Shown here: positions 52,216 to 62,265 of the stretch, one piece after another
How the letters are laid out: every line of letters starts with the position of its first letter
Numbering within the stretch: the first letter of the stretch is position 1
Assembly: GCF_019029495.1 (NCBI RefSeq)
Contig: NZ_JAERQM010000003.1
Span: 248,001 to 312,000 of the forward strand
DNA from: Falsiroseomonas oleicola
GTDB lineage: Bacteria > Pseudomonadota > Alphaproteobacteria > Acetobacterales > Acetobacteraceae
DNA length: 64,000 nucleotides
Direction of reading: 5' to 3'
Notes under the pieces: generated by a model
What the model saw: only the letters and a program-made list of their open reading frames with translations
Database searches by the model: none
Told to the model about the DNA's origin: nothing
Program-made: the position numbers and the translations under genes

Positions 52216-52724
52216 GGGGGTGTCGTCCCTGCGGCTGGATGGAGGGGGAGGTCGGCCTGCGGGCCATCGGAGTTCGGGCGGGCGCGCCGCTCCAGTTCAA
52301 GAAGCACGCGCTTGGTGGGGGCGCCGTCGCCCCCGGAATAGCCACCGATCCTGCCGCCGGCCGCCACAACACGGTGGCACGGGATCAGGATCGGGATGGG
52401 GTTCGCGCCATTGGCCTGGCCGATGGCGCGGGCGGATGAGCCGAGCAGGCGGGCCAGGTCGCCATAGGACCGGGTCTCGCCGGGCGGAATGGCCCGCAGC
52501 GCGGCCCAGACCCTTTGCTGGAAGGCGGATCCGAAAGGGGCGAGCGGCAGGTCAAATATCGTCCGAACCCCATCGAAATAGTCCTGGAGCTGGCCGACCG
52601 CGTCGCGCAGCAGCGGTGTCGGCGATTGGTCGCGGCCACGGCCCCAGTCGAGGGCCACGATCGCGTCGTCTTCGGCCGATAATGTCACCTCCCCGATCGG
52701 GGTGAGGCAGGAGAGCTGGGGCAT
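52212..52724 (-). CDS. ogt: Methylated-DNA-[protein]-cysteine S-methyltransferase
   Basis: This 170-residue suicide repair enzyme has the catalytic motif IPCHRVVAAGGRIGGYSGGD with Cys116, plus the helix-turn-helix FQQRVWAALRAIPPGETRSY and GDLARLLGSSARAIGQANGA that bind DNA. It transfers the O6-methyl group from guanine to itself. It leads the operon with the quinone oxidoreductase. No ada regulatory domain is fused. Confidence 0.93.
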   Translation of the reverse strand: MPQLSCLTPIGEVTLSAEDDAIVALDWGRGRDQSPTPLLRDAVGQLQDYFDGVRTIFDLPLAPFGSAFQQRVWAALRAIPPGETRSYGDLARLLGSSARAIGQANGANPIPILIPCHRVVAAGGRIGGYSGGDGAPTKRVLLELERRARPNSDGPQADLPLHPAAGTTPP

Positions 52725-52904
52725 TCACATTTCGTCCAGGGGACCGCCATGCGCCACACTCCGCAGGCGGTCGTCAAGCCGGGGTCATCCTACAACCCTT
52801 TCGCCCCGGCTGTCGCGGCATCCCGCAGGCCTGCCCTGGCGGTGCTGCGGCGGCCTCGCTACATGACGCGGAGCCCAGGCTGCCCGCGCGATCCGGAGGT
52901 TCTC

Positions 52905-53285
52905 ATGACCGATGCCCTGACCGACCTGGCGGTGGAGCCTCAGGACCCGCCCGCCTATTTCCGCGCGCATGTCTTCGTCTGCTGCAATAGGCGTCCCGAT
53001 GGGCATAGGCGGGGATCCTGCGCGGCACGGGGCAGCGAGGCCCTGCGGGACTACATGAAGGTCCGGGCGAAGGAGCTGGGCCTTGGTGGCATTCGCATCA
53101 ACCAGGCCGGCTGCCTGGATCGGTGCGAATTCGGTCCGGCCCTGGTCATCTATCCCGAAGGCGTCTGGTACAGCCCCCAGACGCGGGAGGATGTGGACGC
53201 CATCCTCCAGGCGCATCTGGTGGAAGGTGGCCGCGCGCGGCAGTTGATGCTGACGGAACACGACGTGCCGCCGCCCAAGGGCTGA
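52905..53285 (+). CDS. Thioredoxin-like [2Fe-2S] ferredoxin-domain protein
   Basis: This 126-residue protein has HVFVCCNRRPDGHRRGSCAA near residue 25 and INQAGCLDRCEFGPALVIYP near 66, giving the cysteine pattern of thioredoxin-fold 2Fe-2S proteins like NuoE or Shethna-type. GVWYSPQTREDVDAILQAHL ends the fold. ATG 52905 is strongly supported by GGAGGT 5 bases upstream. It lies just before parS site 2 and mnmE. Partner unknown. Confidence 0.87.
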   Translation: MTDALTDLAVEPQDPPAYFRAHVFVCCNRRPDGHRRGSCAARGSEALRDYMKVRAKELGLGGIRINQAGCLDRCEFGPALVIYPEGVWYSPQTREDVDAILQAHLVEGGRARQLMLTEHDVPPPKG

Positions 53286-53296
53286 GCGCCCCCGAG

Positions 53297-53312
53297 TGTT
53301 TCACGTGAAACA
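53297..53312. promoter_or_regulatory. parS: parS site 2, perfect match
   Basis: TGTTTCACGTGAAACA is an exact copy of the canonical ParB site. It lies in the 33-bp gap between the 2Fe-2S gene and mnmE, and ends six bases before the mnmE ATG at 53319. ParB occupancy could affect mnmE transcription. Confidence 0.95.
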
Positions 53313-53318
53313 GACCGC

Positions 53319-54644
53319 ATGAGCGGCATGACCGACACCATCATGGCGCGTGCCTCCGGTGCCGGGCAGGCGGCCGTTGCCGTTCTGCGCCTGTCGGGCG
53401 CCCGGGCGGGGGAGATGGTGGCCACCTTGGCCAACGGACTTCCGTCGCCTCGTCGCGCAAGCCTGCGCCGTCTGGTGGACGCGCAGGGCGACCTTCTGGA
53501 CCAGGCCCTGGTTCTCTGGTTTCCCGGCCCCCACAGCTACACCGGCGAGGATGCGGCGGAGCTGCATCTGCATGGCGGCGCGGCGGTGATCGCGGCGGTG
53601 GAGGTGGCGTTGCTGGCGCTGGGCTGCCGCCCCGCAGAGCCCGGTGAATTCACCCGCCGCGCCTTCCTGCATGGGCGCATGGACCTGACCCAGGCGGAAG
53701 CCATCGCCGACCTGATCGCCGCGGAGACCGATGCCCAGCGCCGCCAGGCGCTGCGCCAGGCCGATGGCGCGCTGGCCCGGCTCTATGGTGGCTGGACGGC
53801 GCGGCTGACAGGGATCCTGGCCCAGCAGGAAGCCGCCATCGAGTTCGAGATGGATGACCTGCCGTCCGACCTGTCCTCCCAGGCCCGCACCGCCGCCACC
53901 ACCTTGCGCGGCGAGATCGAATGGCATCTGACCGATGGTGGCCGCGGCGAGAAGCTGCGGGATGGTCTGTCCATCGCCATCATCGGCGCCCCCAACGCCG
54001 GCAAATCCTCCCTGCTGAATGCGCTGGTGGAGCAGGAGGCAGCGATCGTCTCGCCCCAGCCCGGCACCACCCGCGACATCGTGGAGTGCCGACTGGTGCT
54101 GCGCGGCGTGCCGGTGGTGATCGCCGACACCGCCGGGCTACGCGCGACCGAGGATGCGGTGGAGCAGGAGGGCGTGCGCCGCGCCACCCGTCGAGCCGGC
54201 GCCGCCGACCTTCTGATCGCCGCCTTTGCCTGCGACCGGGCGCCCGACGCGGACGCACTGGCGCTGCTGGCCAGGTCGGATGGCGCGATCGTCGTGGCGA
54301 CCAAATGCGACCTGGCGCCCGCGCCCATGACGATCCAGGGCCACGTGACCTTGCCGACCAGTGTCCGGACAGGGCAGGGGCTGGCCGCGCTGAAGCAGGC
54401 GCTGAGCGAGGTGGCGCAGCGCCATGCCGGCCTCGGCGATGCCCCCGCCTTGACCCGCACCCGCCACCGTGCCGCCCTGTCCGAGGCTGTGACCCATCTG
54501 ACGGAAGCCGAATCGGCCACCCTGCCGGAGGTCGCGGCGGAGGGTTTTCGGGCCGCGCTGACGGCGCTGGGGCGCCTCACCGGACGGGTTGAGGTGGAGC
54601 AGGTGCTCGACGCCGTGTTCCGCGACTTCTGCATCGGCAAGTAG
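53319..54644 (+). CDS. mnmE: tRNA-modification GTPase MnmE (TrmE)
   Basis: This 441-residue GTPase works with MnmG to add the carboxymethylaminomethyl group at tRNA wobble uridine. The N-terminal folate domain has ASGAGQAAVAVLRLSGARAG and FPGPHSYTGEDAAELHLHGG. The G domain has G1 GAPNAGKSS at 223-231 and DTAG at 270-273. The C-terminal CIGK motif (438-441) carries the essential cysteine. ATG 53328 is a second plausible start. It begins the mnmE-mnmG-rsmG-parA-parB run. Confidence 0.95.
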   Translation: MSGMTDTIMARASGAGQAAVAVLRLSGARAGEMVATLANGLPSPRRASLRRLVDAQGDLLDQALVLWFPGPHSYTGEDAAELHLHGGAAVIAAVEVALLALGCRPAEPGEFTRRAFLHGRMDLTQAEAIADLIAAETDAQRRQALRQADGALARLYGGWTARLTGILAQQEAAIEFEMDDLPSDLSSQARTAATTLRGEIEWHLTDGGRGEKLRDGLSIAIIGAPNAGKSSLLNALVEQEAAIVSPQPGTTRDIVECRLVLRGVPVVIADTAGLRATEDAVEQEGVRRATRRAGAADLLIAAFACDRAPDADALALLARSDGAIVVATKCDLAPAPMTIQGHVTLPTSVRTGQGLAALKQALSEVAQRHAGLGDAPALTRTRHRAALSEAVTHLTEAESATLPEVAAEGFRAALTALGRLTGRVEVEQVLDAVFRDFCIGK

Positions 54645-54662
54645 TCGGCCTATACCGCTCCC

Positions 54663-56537
54663 ATGGCGACGATTCCTGACTTCGATGTGGTGGTGGTGGG
54701 CGGCGGGCATGCGGGCTGCGAGGCGGCGGCCGCGGCGGCGCGATGTGGCGCGCGCACGCTGCTGCTGACGCATCGCCTCGACTCCATCGGCGAGATGTCC
54801 TGCAACCCGGCCATCGGCGGCATCGGCAAGGGCCATCTGGTGCGGGAGGTGGATGCGCTGGACGGGCTGATCGCCCGCGCCGCGGATGCCGCGGCCATCC
54901 ATTGCAAGGTGCTGAACCGCAGCAAGGGGCCTGCCGTGCGCGGCCCCCGCATCCAGGCCGACCGCCGACTCTACCGGCAGGCCATGCAGGCCCTGCTGGC
55001 CCAAACGCCGAACCTGACCTTGCGTGGCGAGGCAGCCGAGGATCTGGAGATCGACGCCGCAGGCCATGCCCGCGCCGTCATCACCGCCAGCGGCACCCGC
55101 ATCCCCTGCGGCGCCATCATCCTCACCACCGGCACCTTCCTGCGCGGTGAGATCCATCTCGGCGACACCCGCACCCCGGCCGGGCGGGTGGGGGAGGCGC
55201 CGTCTGTCGGCCTGGCCCGAACGCTGGACCGCCTCGGCCTGCCGCTGGCCCGGCTGAAGACCGGCACGCCGCCACGCCTCGATGGCCGCACCATCGACTG
55301 GGAGGCGCTCGAGCCCCAGCCGGGCGACGATCCCGCGGAGCCGATGTCCTGGCTGACGGAGCGCATCACCAATCCGCAGATGCTTTGCCGCATCACCTGG
55401 ACGACGCCGGCCACCCACGCGCTGATCCAGGCCAATCTGCATCGCTCCGCCGTCTATAGCGGCCAGATCCAGGGCGTCGGTCCGCGCTACTGCCCCTCCA
55501 TCGAGGACAAGGTGGTCCGCTTCGCCGATCGCCAGCGGCATCAGATCTTCCTGGAGCCGGAGGGGCTGGATGACGACACGGTCTATCCCAACGGCATCTC
55601 CACCAGCCTGCCGGAGGATGTGCAGGCGGCGCTGATCGCCTCGATCCCAGGGCTGGAGCGCGCCCGCATCCTGCGGCACGGCTATGCCATTGAATACGAC
55701 CATGTCGACCCCCGCGCCCTGCATCGGACGCTGGAGGTGCGCAGCGTCCCGGGCCTGTTCCTGGCAGGGCAGATCAACGGCACGACGGGCTATGAGGAGG
55801 CGGCCGCCCAGGGCCTGATGGCCGGCCTCAACGCCGCCCAGCGTGCCGCCGGCCAGGCGCCGGATCGAATCCTGAACCGGGCCGAGGCCTATATCGGCGT
55901 GATGCTGGACGATCTGGTCGCCCAGGGCGTCAGCGAGCCCTACCGGATGCTGACGGCCCGATCCGAACACCGGCTGAGCCTGCGCGCCGACAATGCCGGG
56001 CTGCGCCTGACGGATCGTGGCCTCGCCTGGGGCTGCATCGGTTCCGCCCGCGCCGCCCGCCATGCCGACTTCGCCGCGCAGGTCGCCAGGGCGTTGCAGC
56101 GCGCGGCCCAGGACGAGGCAACCCCCTATGCGCTGACCGTCGCCGGCGTGCCGATTCGCCAGGACGGCCGCCGACGCACGGTGCTGGAGGTGCTGGCCCT
56201 GCCGGATGTCACCGCCACCATGGCCGCCGCCGCTTTTCCCTGGTTGGCCGACCTTCCCCCCGCCGTCGCCGTGCAGTTGGAAGCCGAGGCCTTCTATGCC
56301 CCGCATCTTCGGCGCCAGGAGGTCGAGCGCCGCATGCTGGCGCGGGAGGAATCCTTCACCTTTCCGCCGAGCCTCGATTTCCGCGGCATCCCCGGCCTGT
56401 CCAACGAAATGCAGCAGCGCCTGTCCCGCGCCCGCCCCGACAGCCTCGGCAGCGCCAGCCGTGTGCCCGGCGTCACCCCCGCCGCCATAGCCGCCCTGGC
56501 CGTGCACCTTCGACGCGGCGTGGCCGAGCCGGTATAG
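54663..56537 (+). CDS. mnmG: tRNA uridine 5-carboxymethylaminomethyl modification enzyme MnmG (GidA)
   Basis: This 624-residue FAD protein has the flavin loop [20 protein letters not shown] near 10-30, [20 protein letters not shown] near 44, and [20 protein letters not shown] near 80. The C-terminal NAD-related and tRNA-binding region ends with [20 protein letters not shown]. Length is normal for MnmG. It lies 18 bp after mnmE, and 11 bp before rsmG, with parS site 3 in between. Confidence 0.96.
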   Translation: MATIPDFDVVVVGGGHAGCEAAAAAARCGARTLLLTHRLDSIGEMSCNPAIGGIGKGHLVREVDALDGLIARAADAAAIHCKVLNRSKGPAVRGPRIQADRRLYRQAMQALLAQTPNLTLRGEAAEDLEIDAAGHARAVITASGTRIPCGAIILTTGTFLRGEIHLGDTRTPAGRVGEAPSVGLARTLDRLGLPLARLKTGTPPRLDGRTIDWEALEPQPGDDPAEPMSWLTERITNPQMLCRITWTTPATHALIQANLHRSAVYSGQIQGVGPRYCPSIEDKVVRFADRQRHQIFLEPEGLDDDTVYPNGISTSLPEDVQAALIASIPGLERARILRHGYAIEYDHVDPRALHRTLEVRSVPGLFLAGQINGTTGYEEAAAQGLMAGLNAAQRAAGQAPDRILNRAEAYIGVMLDDLVAQGVSEPYRMLTARSEHRLSLRADNAGLRLTDRGLAWGCIGSARAARHADFAAQVARALQRAAQDEATPYALTVAGVPIRQDGRRRTVLEVLALPDVTATMAAAAFPWLADLPPAVAVQLEAEAFYAPHLRRQEVERRMLAREESFTFPPSLDFRGIPGLSNEMQQRLSRARPDSLGSASRVPGVTPAAIAALAVHLRRGVAEPV

Positions 56538-56540
56538 GGC

Positions 56541-56556
56541 TGTTTCACGTGAAACA
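56541..56556. promoter_or_regulatory. parS: parS site 3, perfect match, overlapping the rsmG start codon
   Basis: TGTTTCACGTGAAACA is the full canonical site. It starts 4 bases after the mnmG stop. Bases 56549-56551 (GTG) are the proposed start codon of rsmG, so the site supplies its first codons (the MKQ start). Confidence 0.95.
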
Positions 56557-57181
56557 ACCCGCACCTCTCCCCCCGCATCCCACCCCTGACCTGCCGCACC
56601 TCGACGCCGAGGCGGCGGAGCGTCTGCACGCCTACGCGGACCTTCTGCTGCGTTGGAACAGCCGCATCAACCTGATCGGCCGCGCCACCATCGAATCGCT
56701 CCGTCAGCGCCATATCGAGGATTGCCTGCAGCTCGTCCCGCTGCTGCCCGAAGGCGACGGCCCCATCGGCGATCTCGGCTCCGGCGCCGGCCTGCCCGGT
56801 CTCGTGCTGGCCATCGCCACCGGCCGCCCGACCCATCTGGTGGAATCGGATCGCCGCAAGGCTGCCTTTCTCACCGAGGCCGCCGCCCGACTCGGCCTCA
56901 CCCGGGTTACCATCCACCCGACCCGAATCGAGGAAGCCCGCCTGCCACCGCTCGCCCTCCTCACCGCCCGCGCCCTCGCGCCCTTGAAGGCTTTGCTGCC
57001 GGAGGCCGCGCGCCTGCTCGCCCCCGGCGGCACAGCGCTATTCCCCAAGGGCCGCATGGCCGAGGCCGAACTGGCTGAGGTCGCCTCCGATTGGAGCTTT
57101 ACCCTGGACCGCTTCGCCAGCCGCACCGACCCGGAGGCCACCATCTTCCGCCTCAGCGATATCCGCCATGTCCAGCCGTAA
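56549..57181 (+). CDS. rsmG: 16S rRNA (guanine527-N7)-methyltransferase
   Basis: This 210-residue SAM methyltransferase (GidB) has LLRWNSRINLIGRATIESLR near residue 33, IGDLGSGAGLPGLVLAIATG at 73-92 (SAM loop), and LTARALAPLKALLPEAARLL. The start is GTG 56549, which lies inside a parS palindrome. No other start closer to the conserved region is available before residue 30. It overlaps parA by 14 bp. Confidence 0.93.
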   Translation: MKQPAPLPPHPTPDLPHLDAEAAERLHAYADLLLRWNSRINLIGRATIESLRQRHIEDCLQLVPLLPEGDGPIGDLGSGAGLPGLVLAIATGRPTHLVESDRRKAAFLTEAAARLGLTRVTIHPTRIEEARLPPLALLTARALAPLKALLPEAARLLAPGGTALFPKGRMAEAELAEVASDWSFTLDRFASRTDPEATIFRLSDIRHVQP

Positions 57182-57983
57182 ACCGGGGGGGGCGGCGCCG
57201 CGCGTGCTCGCCTTCGCCAACCAGAAGGGCGGCGTCGGCAAGACCACCACCGCCATCAACCTGGCGACCGCTTTGGCCGCCGACCACAAGGTGCTGCTGC
57301 TCGACCTCGATCCGCAGGGCAACGCCTCGACCGGCCTTGGCATCGGCCGCCAGGACCGCGCCGCAGGTAGCTACGCCCTGCTGGTCGATGGCCGACCGCT
57401 GGCGGAGCTGCTGCGACCCACCCAGGTCACCAATCTGTCCATCCTGCCCGCCGACCCCGATCTGGCCGGTGCGGAGATCGAGCTGGTGGGGTTGGAGAAC
57501 CGCGAACGCCGCCTCGCCACCCTTTTCGCCGAGGCGCGGGAGGCGCTGGCCGATTTCGACTATGTCTTCCTCGACTGCCCGCCGTCCCTTGGCCTCATCA
57601 CCCTCAACGCCCTGGTCGCGGCGGATGGCGTGCTGGTGCCGCTGCAGACCGAGTTCTTCGCGCTGGAAGGCATCAGCCAGATCACCCGGACCATCGACCG
57701 CGTGCGCCGCGCCTTCAATCCGCGGCTGCATCTGGACGGAATCGTCCTGACGATGATGGACCGTCGCAACAACCTGTCGGAGCTGGTGGCCAGCGACGTG
57801 CGCGGCTTCTTCAAGGACAAGGTCTTCGAGACCTCCATTCCCCGCAATGTCCGGGTCAGCGAGGCCCCTTCCCACGGCCTGCCGGTCCTGCTGTATGACT
57901 TCCGGTCACCCGGTGCCCAGGCCTATGTCAGGCTTGCGGCGGAATTCCTCAAAAGGGAGCGTGCGCGGATCCGCGCCTCATGA
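57168..57983 (+). CDS. parA: Chromosome partitioning ATPase ParA
   Basis: This 271-residue P-loop ATPase has the deviant Walker A KGGVGKTTT (20-28), DLDPQGNASTGLGI near 47 and the Walker B region FDYVFLDCPPSLGL near 130. VPLQTEFFALEGISQITRTI and SEAPSHGLPVLLYDFRSPGA are typical of chromosomal ParA/Soj. It starts within the end of rsmG and overlaps parB by ATGA. Confidence 0.96.
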   Translation: MSSRKPGGAAPRVLAFANQKGGVGKTTTAINLATALAADHKVLLLDLDPQGNASTGLGIGRQDRAAGSYALLVDGRPLAELLRPTQVTNLSILPADPDLAGAEIELVGLENRERRLATLFAEAREALADFDYVFLDCPPSLGLITLNALVAADGVLVPLQTEFFALEGISQITRTIDRVRRAFNPRLHLDGIVLTMMDRRNNLSELVASDVRGFFKDKVFETSIPRNVRVSEAPSHGLPVLLYDFRSPGAQAYVRLAAEFLKRERARIRAS

Positions 57984-58846
57984 GCAGCTCAACCCGCAAA
58001 CCCCTCTCCCGTCTCGGCCGCGGCCTCTCGGCCCTGATCCCGGACGCCCCCGCCAGCCCCGCGAGCGGGGATGCGCTCCGCAATGTGCCGGTCGAGGCGC
58101 TGGAACCGGGCCCCTTCCAGCCGCGCGGCGGCATGGACCGTGCGAGCCTGGAGGAACTGGCCGGCTCGATCCGGGAACACGGCATCCTCCAGCCCATCCT
58201 GGTCCGCCCCAAGGCGGGCAGCCCCGGCAGCTACGAGATCATCGGCGGCGAACGCCGCTGGCGCGCCGCCCAGGCCGCGCAGCTGCACGAGGTGCCGGTC
58301 GTCATCCGCGACCTCGGCGACCGCGAAGCCATGGCCGCCGGCCTGGTCGAGAACCTCCAGCGCCAGGACCTGAACGCGCTGGAGGAGGCCGAGGGCTACA
58401 AGCGGCTGCTGGAGGAATTCGGCCTGACGCAGGAGGGCCTTGGCCAGTCCGTCGGCAAAAGCCGCAGCCACGTCGCCAATACGCTGCGCCTGCTGACCCT
58501 GCCCGATCCGGTGCGCGAATTGCTGCGCGGCGGCGTGCTCACCGCCGGCCATGCCCGCGCCCTGGTCGGCACGGCCGAGCCCGCGAAGCTTGCCGCCCAG
58601 ATCGTGGCGCGCGGATTGAGCGTCCGTCAGGCGGAGGCCCTGGCCGCGGCCCCGCCGAAGACGGAAGGCGCCGGCGGTCCGCCGCGCCCGCAGGACCCGG
58701 AGACGCGGGCGCTGGAGCGCGACCTGACCGAGCGCCTCGGCCTGAAGGTGGCAGTGCGCCACCAGGGCAAGGGTGGCGAGGTCACCATCCGCTACCGCGA
58801 CCTCGACCAGCTCGACGGCCTGGTGCGCCTGCTCTCGGGGGGCTGA
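57980..58846 (+). CDS. parB: Chromosome partitioning protein ParB
   Basis: This 288-residue CTP-binding clamp protein has the N-terminal LSRLGRGLSALIP, which contacts ParA, then VPVEALEPGPFQPRG, the CTP motif GERRWRA at 90-96 and ENLQRQDLN at 124-132. The helix-turn-helix TQEGLGQSVGKSRSHVANTL around 150-169 binds parS. A C-terminal dimer domain follows. Three parS sites lie within 8 kb upstream. Confidence 0.96.
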   Translation: MSSSTRKPLSRLGRGLSALIPDAPASPASGDALRNVPVEALEPGPFQPRGGMDRASLEELAGSIREHGILQPILVRPKAGSPGSYEIIGGERRWRAAQAAQLHEVPVVIRDLGDREAMAAGLVENLQRQDLNALEEAEGYKRLLEEFGLTQEGLGQSVGKSRSHVANTLRLLTLPDPVRELLRGGVLTAGHARALVGTAEPAKLAAQIVARGLSVRQAEALAAAPPKTEGAGGPPRPQDPETRALERDLTERLGLKVAVRHQGKGGEVTIRYRDLDQLDGLVRLLSGG

Positions 58847-58861
58847 ACCCCCCGAGGTCCT

Positions 58862-60025
58862 TCACACCGCGCTGGCCACCGCCGCCACCACGCGGGCCAC
58901 CTCGGCCTCGGTCAGATAGGGGTGCATGGGCAGCGACAGGATGCGCTGGCACAGCATCTCCGCCACCGGCAGGTCCGGCGCGCCGGCGGCGATGCCCTCG
59001 GCATGGGCCTTGGCATAGGCCGGCTGGTGGTGCAGCGACTTCGGATAATAGATCCCGGTCGGCACGCCGGCCGCCTTGCAGACGTCCTGCACCCGGCTGC
59101 GCGCGGCCGCATCCTCCAGCAGGATCGAATAGAGACCCCAGGCATGGCCCGGCACCATTGCCGGCACCTGCACCTTGCCTGCCAGCCCCGCCGCATAGCC
59201 CGCCGCCACCCGGGTCCGCGCCGCCAGCTCGCCTTCCAGCAGCGGCAGCTTGGCCAGCAGCACGGCGGCCTGGATCGTATCCAGCCGGCCGTTCATGCCG
59301 GTGCGCTCCACCTCGTAGCGGGTCTTGCCCTCGCCATGGGTGCGCAGGCTGCGCCACAGCTCGGCGCGGTCGGCATCGTCGGTCAGCAGCGCGCCGCCAT
59401 CGCCGTAGCAGCCCAGCGTCTTGGTCGGGTAGAAGCTCAGCGCCGTCGCATGCCCCCAGCGCCCGAGCCGCTTGTTGCCGAGCGAGGCACCAAAAGCCTG
59501 CGCCGCGTCATCCAGCGCGAACATGCCCTTCTCGGCGCAGATCGCCTCGATCGCGGGCCAGTCGGCGGCCAGGCCGAACAGGTCGACGCCGACCACGGCC
59601 GCCGGCCGCAGCCGGCCCTCGGCCTCGACCAGGGCGATGCGGCGCTTCAGGTCGGCGATGTCGATGTTGAAGGTCACCGGGTCCACATCGACGAAGATCG
59701 GCGTCGCCCCCAGCACCAGCGGCACCTCCGCCGTCGCGGTATAGGTGAAGGCGGGCAGGAACACCGCGTCGCCGCGGCCGATATTCTCCCCCATCATGGC
59801 GATCACCAGCGCATCGGTGCCGGAGGAGACGCCGACGCCATGCGCACAGCCGGCGAAGGCGGCCAGCTTCTGCTCCAGCTCCACCACCTCCGGCCCATTG
59901 ATGAAGCGGCCGCTGTCCAGCACCGAGGCCAGGCGCTGATCCAGCTCCGCACGGATCAGCGCCTGCTGCGCCTTCATGTCGAACAGGGCGATCGGAGGAA
60001 GCGGGGAGGAGGGCTGGCTGGTCAT
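58862..60025 (-). CDS. DegT/DnrJ/EryC1-family sugar aminotransferase
   Basis: This 387-residue PLP enzyme has GVGVSSGTDALVIAMMGENI near residue 62, VFLPAFTYTATAEVPLVLGA near 86, a DDAAQAFGASLGNKRLG segment with the catalytic Asp, and SFYPTKTLGCYGDGGALLTD with the PLP lysine. GKTRYEVERTGMNGRLDTIQ is typical of enzymes that aminate nucleotide sugars. It converges on parB and stands apart from any sugar cluster, so its surface polysaccharide target is unknown. Confidence 0.88.
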   Translation of the reverse strand: MTSQPSSPLPPIALFDMKAQQALIRAELDQRLASVLDSGRFINGPEVVELEQKLAAFAGCAHGVGVSSGTDALVIAMMGENIGRGDAVFLPAFTYTATAEVPLVLGATPIFVDVDPVTFNIDIADLKRRIALVEAEGRLRPAAVVGVDLFGLAADWPAIEAICAEKGMFALDDAAQAFGASLGNKRLGRWGHATALSFYPTKTLGCYGDGGALLTDDADRAELWRSLRTHGEGKTRYEVERTGMNGRLDTIQAAVLLAKLPLLEGELAARTRVAAGYAAGLAGKVQVPAMVPGHAWGLYSILLEDAAARSRVQDVCKAAGVPTGIYYPKSLHHQPAYAKAHAEGIAAGAPDLPVAEMLCQRILSLPMHPYLTEAEVARVVAAVASAV

Positions 60026-60201
60026 GAGGATCCGTCACGCGATGTGCGGCGCCCTCCATAGACCCCGACAACCGCGCCGGCCAAATCACCGGGCGTTTCG
60101 CCGCTTTGCCGAGCCCCGCCGCGGCGTCCTCCGCGACCTTAGCGGGATGGCAATACCCCAGTGCCATTCTAGGATATCTTCCCAGCAGGATCCTTCCGCC
60201 G

Positions 60202-62265
60202 ATGCGCATCCGCTCCGCCTTCCTGATCGGCTTCGTCGCCGTCGCACTTCCTGGACTTGGGTTGTCCGGCTGGATGGCGGCGCAGGCCTGGCGGGATGCC
60301 GCCCGCGCCGACCAGGCCATCCTGGCGACACAGGTGTTCAACGATGTGGGCCGCGCGCAATCGGCCTTCGCGGTCCAGACCGGCAATCTCAGCGTCGCCC
60401 TGCGCGCGCCCAGCCCCGACATGGTGGCTGTCCAGCGCAGCCATGAGCAGGCCATGCGCCTTCTGGAGGCTGCCCAGGCCAGCGCTGGCGCCGCGGGATT
60501 CGACGCGGAGGGGCCTCGGGCCGCTGCACAGACGCTGGAGGCGTTGTTGCAGCGGGCACGGCAGGCCGCAACCCGGCCGCCGGCGCAGCGCGACCCGGGC
60601 GACATGCGGGAACTCCTGGCCCGCCGGGCGGAGGTCGGCAATCGCCTGTCGGGGATCGGCTCGGCCGCGGCCCGCGAAATCGGCCGTCTGGCACCGGACA
60701 TTGCCGCATTTACCGAGATGGCGACCCAGGTCATGTCACTTCGGGAAATGGCGGGACGGCGCGCCTTGGGCATCGCGCCCATGCTGGCAGGTGCGCCGGT
60801 CACCGCGGAAGCCCTGCGTCCACTGGACGAGGCCAGCGGTCGCATCGCCGAGGCCATGGCCAATATCGAGCGGATGACCGAAGCCGCCGCCATCCCCGCC
60901 TTGCAGCAGGCGCTGGGGCGGCTGCAGCAGGGCTTCGTCCGTGAGGCCGATCCCTATTGGCGCGCCAATCTCGCGGCGGCACGGGTCGGGCTGGGTGGGG
61001 TCGCGCCTGTCTGGCCGCAGGATTCAGCCGCCTTCAACGCCTACACCATCCCCGCCTTGGCCCGCATTCTTGAGATGCGGGACGCGGCGCTGGACCAGGC
61101 GCTTGCGCGCGCTGCGGAGGAAGGGGCCTCCAACCGCCGTACCCTGGTGGTGACCTCCGCCATGGTGCTGGTCACCCTTCTCCTGGTGGCGGCGGCGCTG
61201 ACCACCCTGCTGCGACGCGTCGTGGCCCCGCTGGGGGCGCTGACCGGGGTGGTGGGTCGGATTGGCGGCGGTGAGCTGACGCTGGATGTTCCCGGCCGCG
61301 ACCGCAGCGACGAGCTGGGGGAGATGGCGGGCGCGATCGAGCAGCTGCGCCAGTCCTCGCTGGAGCGGGTGGCGCTGGAAGTCGCCCAGGCGCGGGAACA
61401 GCAGGCCCGGCTGGCGCGCGCCGGCCAGGTGGAGACGCTGCTGCACGGCTTCGAGGCGGAGACGGCCGGGGTGCTGCGGACGGTGGCCTCGGCGGCGACG
61501 GAGCTGGATGCGACGGCGGCCTCGATGGCCTCGACGGCGGAAAGCGGTGCGGCGCGCGCGACGGCGGTGGCGGATGCCTCGGCGCTGGCGAGCACGAATG
61601 TGGGCAATGTGGCGGCGGCGACGGAGGAGCTTTCGGCTTCCATCTCCGAAGTCGTGCGGCAGATCGAGGCCTCGGCGCGGGCGGCGCGGGAGGCGACGGA
61701 AGCGGCGGAGGCCACGGATGCGACGGTGCGCGGACTGTCGGAGGCGGCGTCGCGGATCGGGGATGTGGTGCGGCTGATCGGCGATATCGCGGGGCAGACG
61801 AACCTGCTGGCGCTGAATGCGACGATCGAGGCGGCGCGGGCCGGGGAGGCCGGGAAGGGCTTCGCGGTGGTGGCGTCGGAGGTGAAGCAGTTGGCGGCGC
61901 AGACGGCGAAGGCGACGGAGGAGATCGGGGCGCAGATCGGTGCGATGCAGACGGAGACGACGCGGACGGTGGATGTGGTGCGGGCGATCGCACGGACGAT
62001 CGAGACGCTGAACGCGACGACGGCGCAGGTGGCGGAGACGGCATCGCAGCAGGCGCAGGCGACGGCGGAGATCGGTCAGGCGGTGGCGGAGGCGGCGAGC
62101 GGGACGCAGCAGGCCGCGCACCATGCGACGGGCGTGTCGGAGGATGCGGCGCGCACGGGGGCGGCCGCGGGCGATGTGCGCTCGGCCTCGGCCGACCTGG
62201 CGCGTCAGGCTGAAATCCTGCGCGGCAAGGTGGACATCTTCCTCAGCGATATCCGCGCAGCCTGA
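60202..62265 (+). CDS. Methyl-accepting chemotaxis protein (copy 1)
   Basis: This 687-residue chemoreceptor has a first helix at about 7-27 ([17 protein letters not shown]), a periplasmic sensing domain of about 285 residues, a second helix at about 314-335 ([20 protein letters not shown]), a HAMP domain ([20 protein letters not shown]) and a long signalling coil. The hairpin tip is [20 protein letters not shown] near 527-546, then [23 protein letters not shown] 60202 is used as an upstream in-frame start lacks conservation. TGGCA-N9-TGCCA lies at 60148-60166. No methylation pentapeptide is seen at the C-terminus. Confidence 0.93.
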   Translation: MRIRSAFLIGFVAVALPGLGLSGWMAAQAWRDAARADQAILATQVFNDVGRAQSAFAVQTGNLSVALRAPSPDMVAVQRSHEQAMRLLEAAQASAGAAGFDAEGPRAAAQTLEALLQRARQAATRPPAQRDPGDMRELLARRAEVGNRLSGIGSAAAREIGRLAPDIAAFTEMATQVMSLREMAGRRALGIAPMLAGAPVTAEALRPLDEASGRIAEAMANIERMTEAAAIPALQQALGRLQQGFVREADPYWRANLAAARVGLGGVAPVWPQDSAAFNAYTIPALARILEMRDAALDQALARAAEEGASNRRTLVVTSAMVLVTLLLVAAALTTLLRRVVAPLGALTGVVGRIGGGELTLDVPGRDRSDELGEMAGAIEQLRQSSLERVALEVAQAREQQARLARAGQVETLLHGFEAETAGVLRTVASAATELDATAASMASTAESGAARATAVADASALASTNVGNVAAATEELSASISEVVRQIEASARAAREATEAAEATDATVRGLSEAASRIGDVVRLIGDIAGQTNLLALNATIEAARAGEAGKGFAVVASEVKQLAAQTAKATEEIGAQIGAMQTETTRTVDVVRAIARTIETLNATTAQVAETASQQAQATAEIGQAVAEAASGTQQAAHHATGVSEDAARTGAAAGDVRSASADLARQAEILRGKVDIFLSDIRAA
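61231..61827 (+). repeat. Direct repeat shared with 63404-64000, encoding the HAMP and signalling region
   Basis: This 597-bp segment matches 63404-64000 at an offset of 2173 bp. I count about a dozen base differences, most of them silent. Identity begins near the end of the second membrane helix and continues to the window end, so the full repeat may be longer. The sensing halves upstream are only weakly similar. Confidence 0.9.

Noticed and set aside
54138-56564. 808-codon minus-strand frame opposite mnmE and mnmG
   Set aside because: It is the antisense reading of mnmE and mnmG, which carry unmistakable motifs.
60148-60166. TGGCA-N9-TGCCA considered as a sigma-54 promoter
   Set aside because: The GG-N10-GC pattern is not met; it is only a small inverted repeat.
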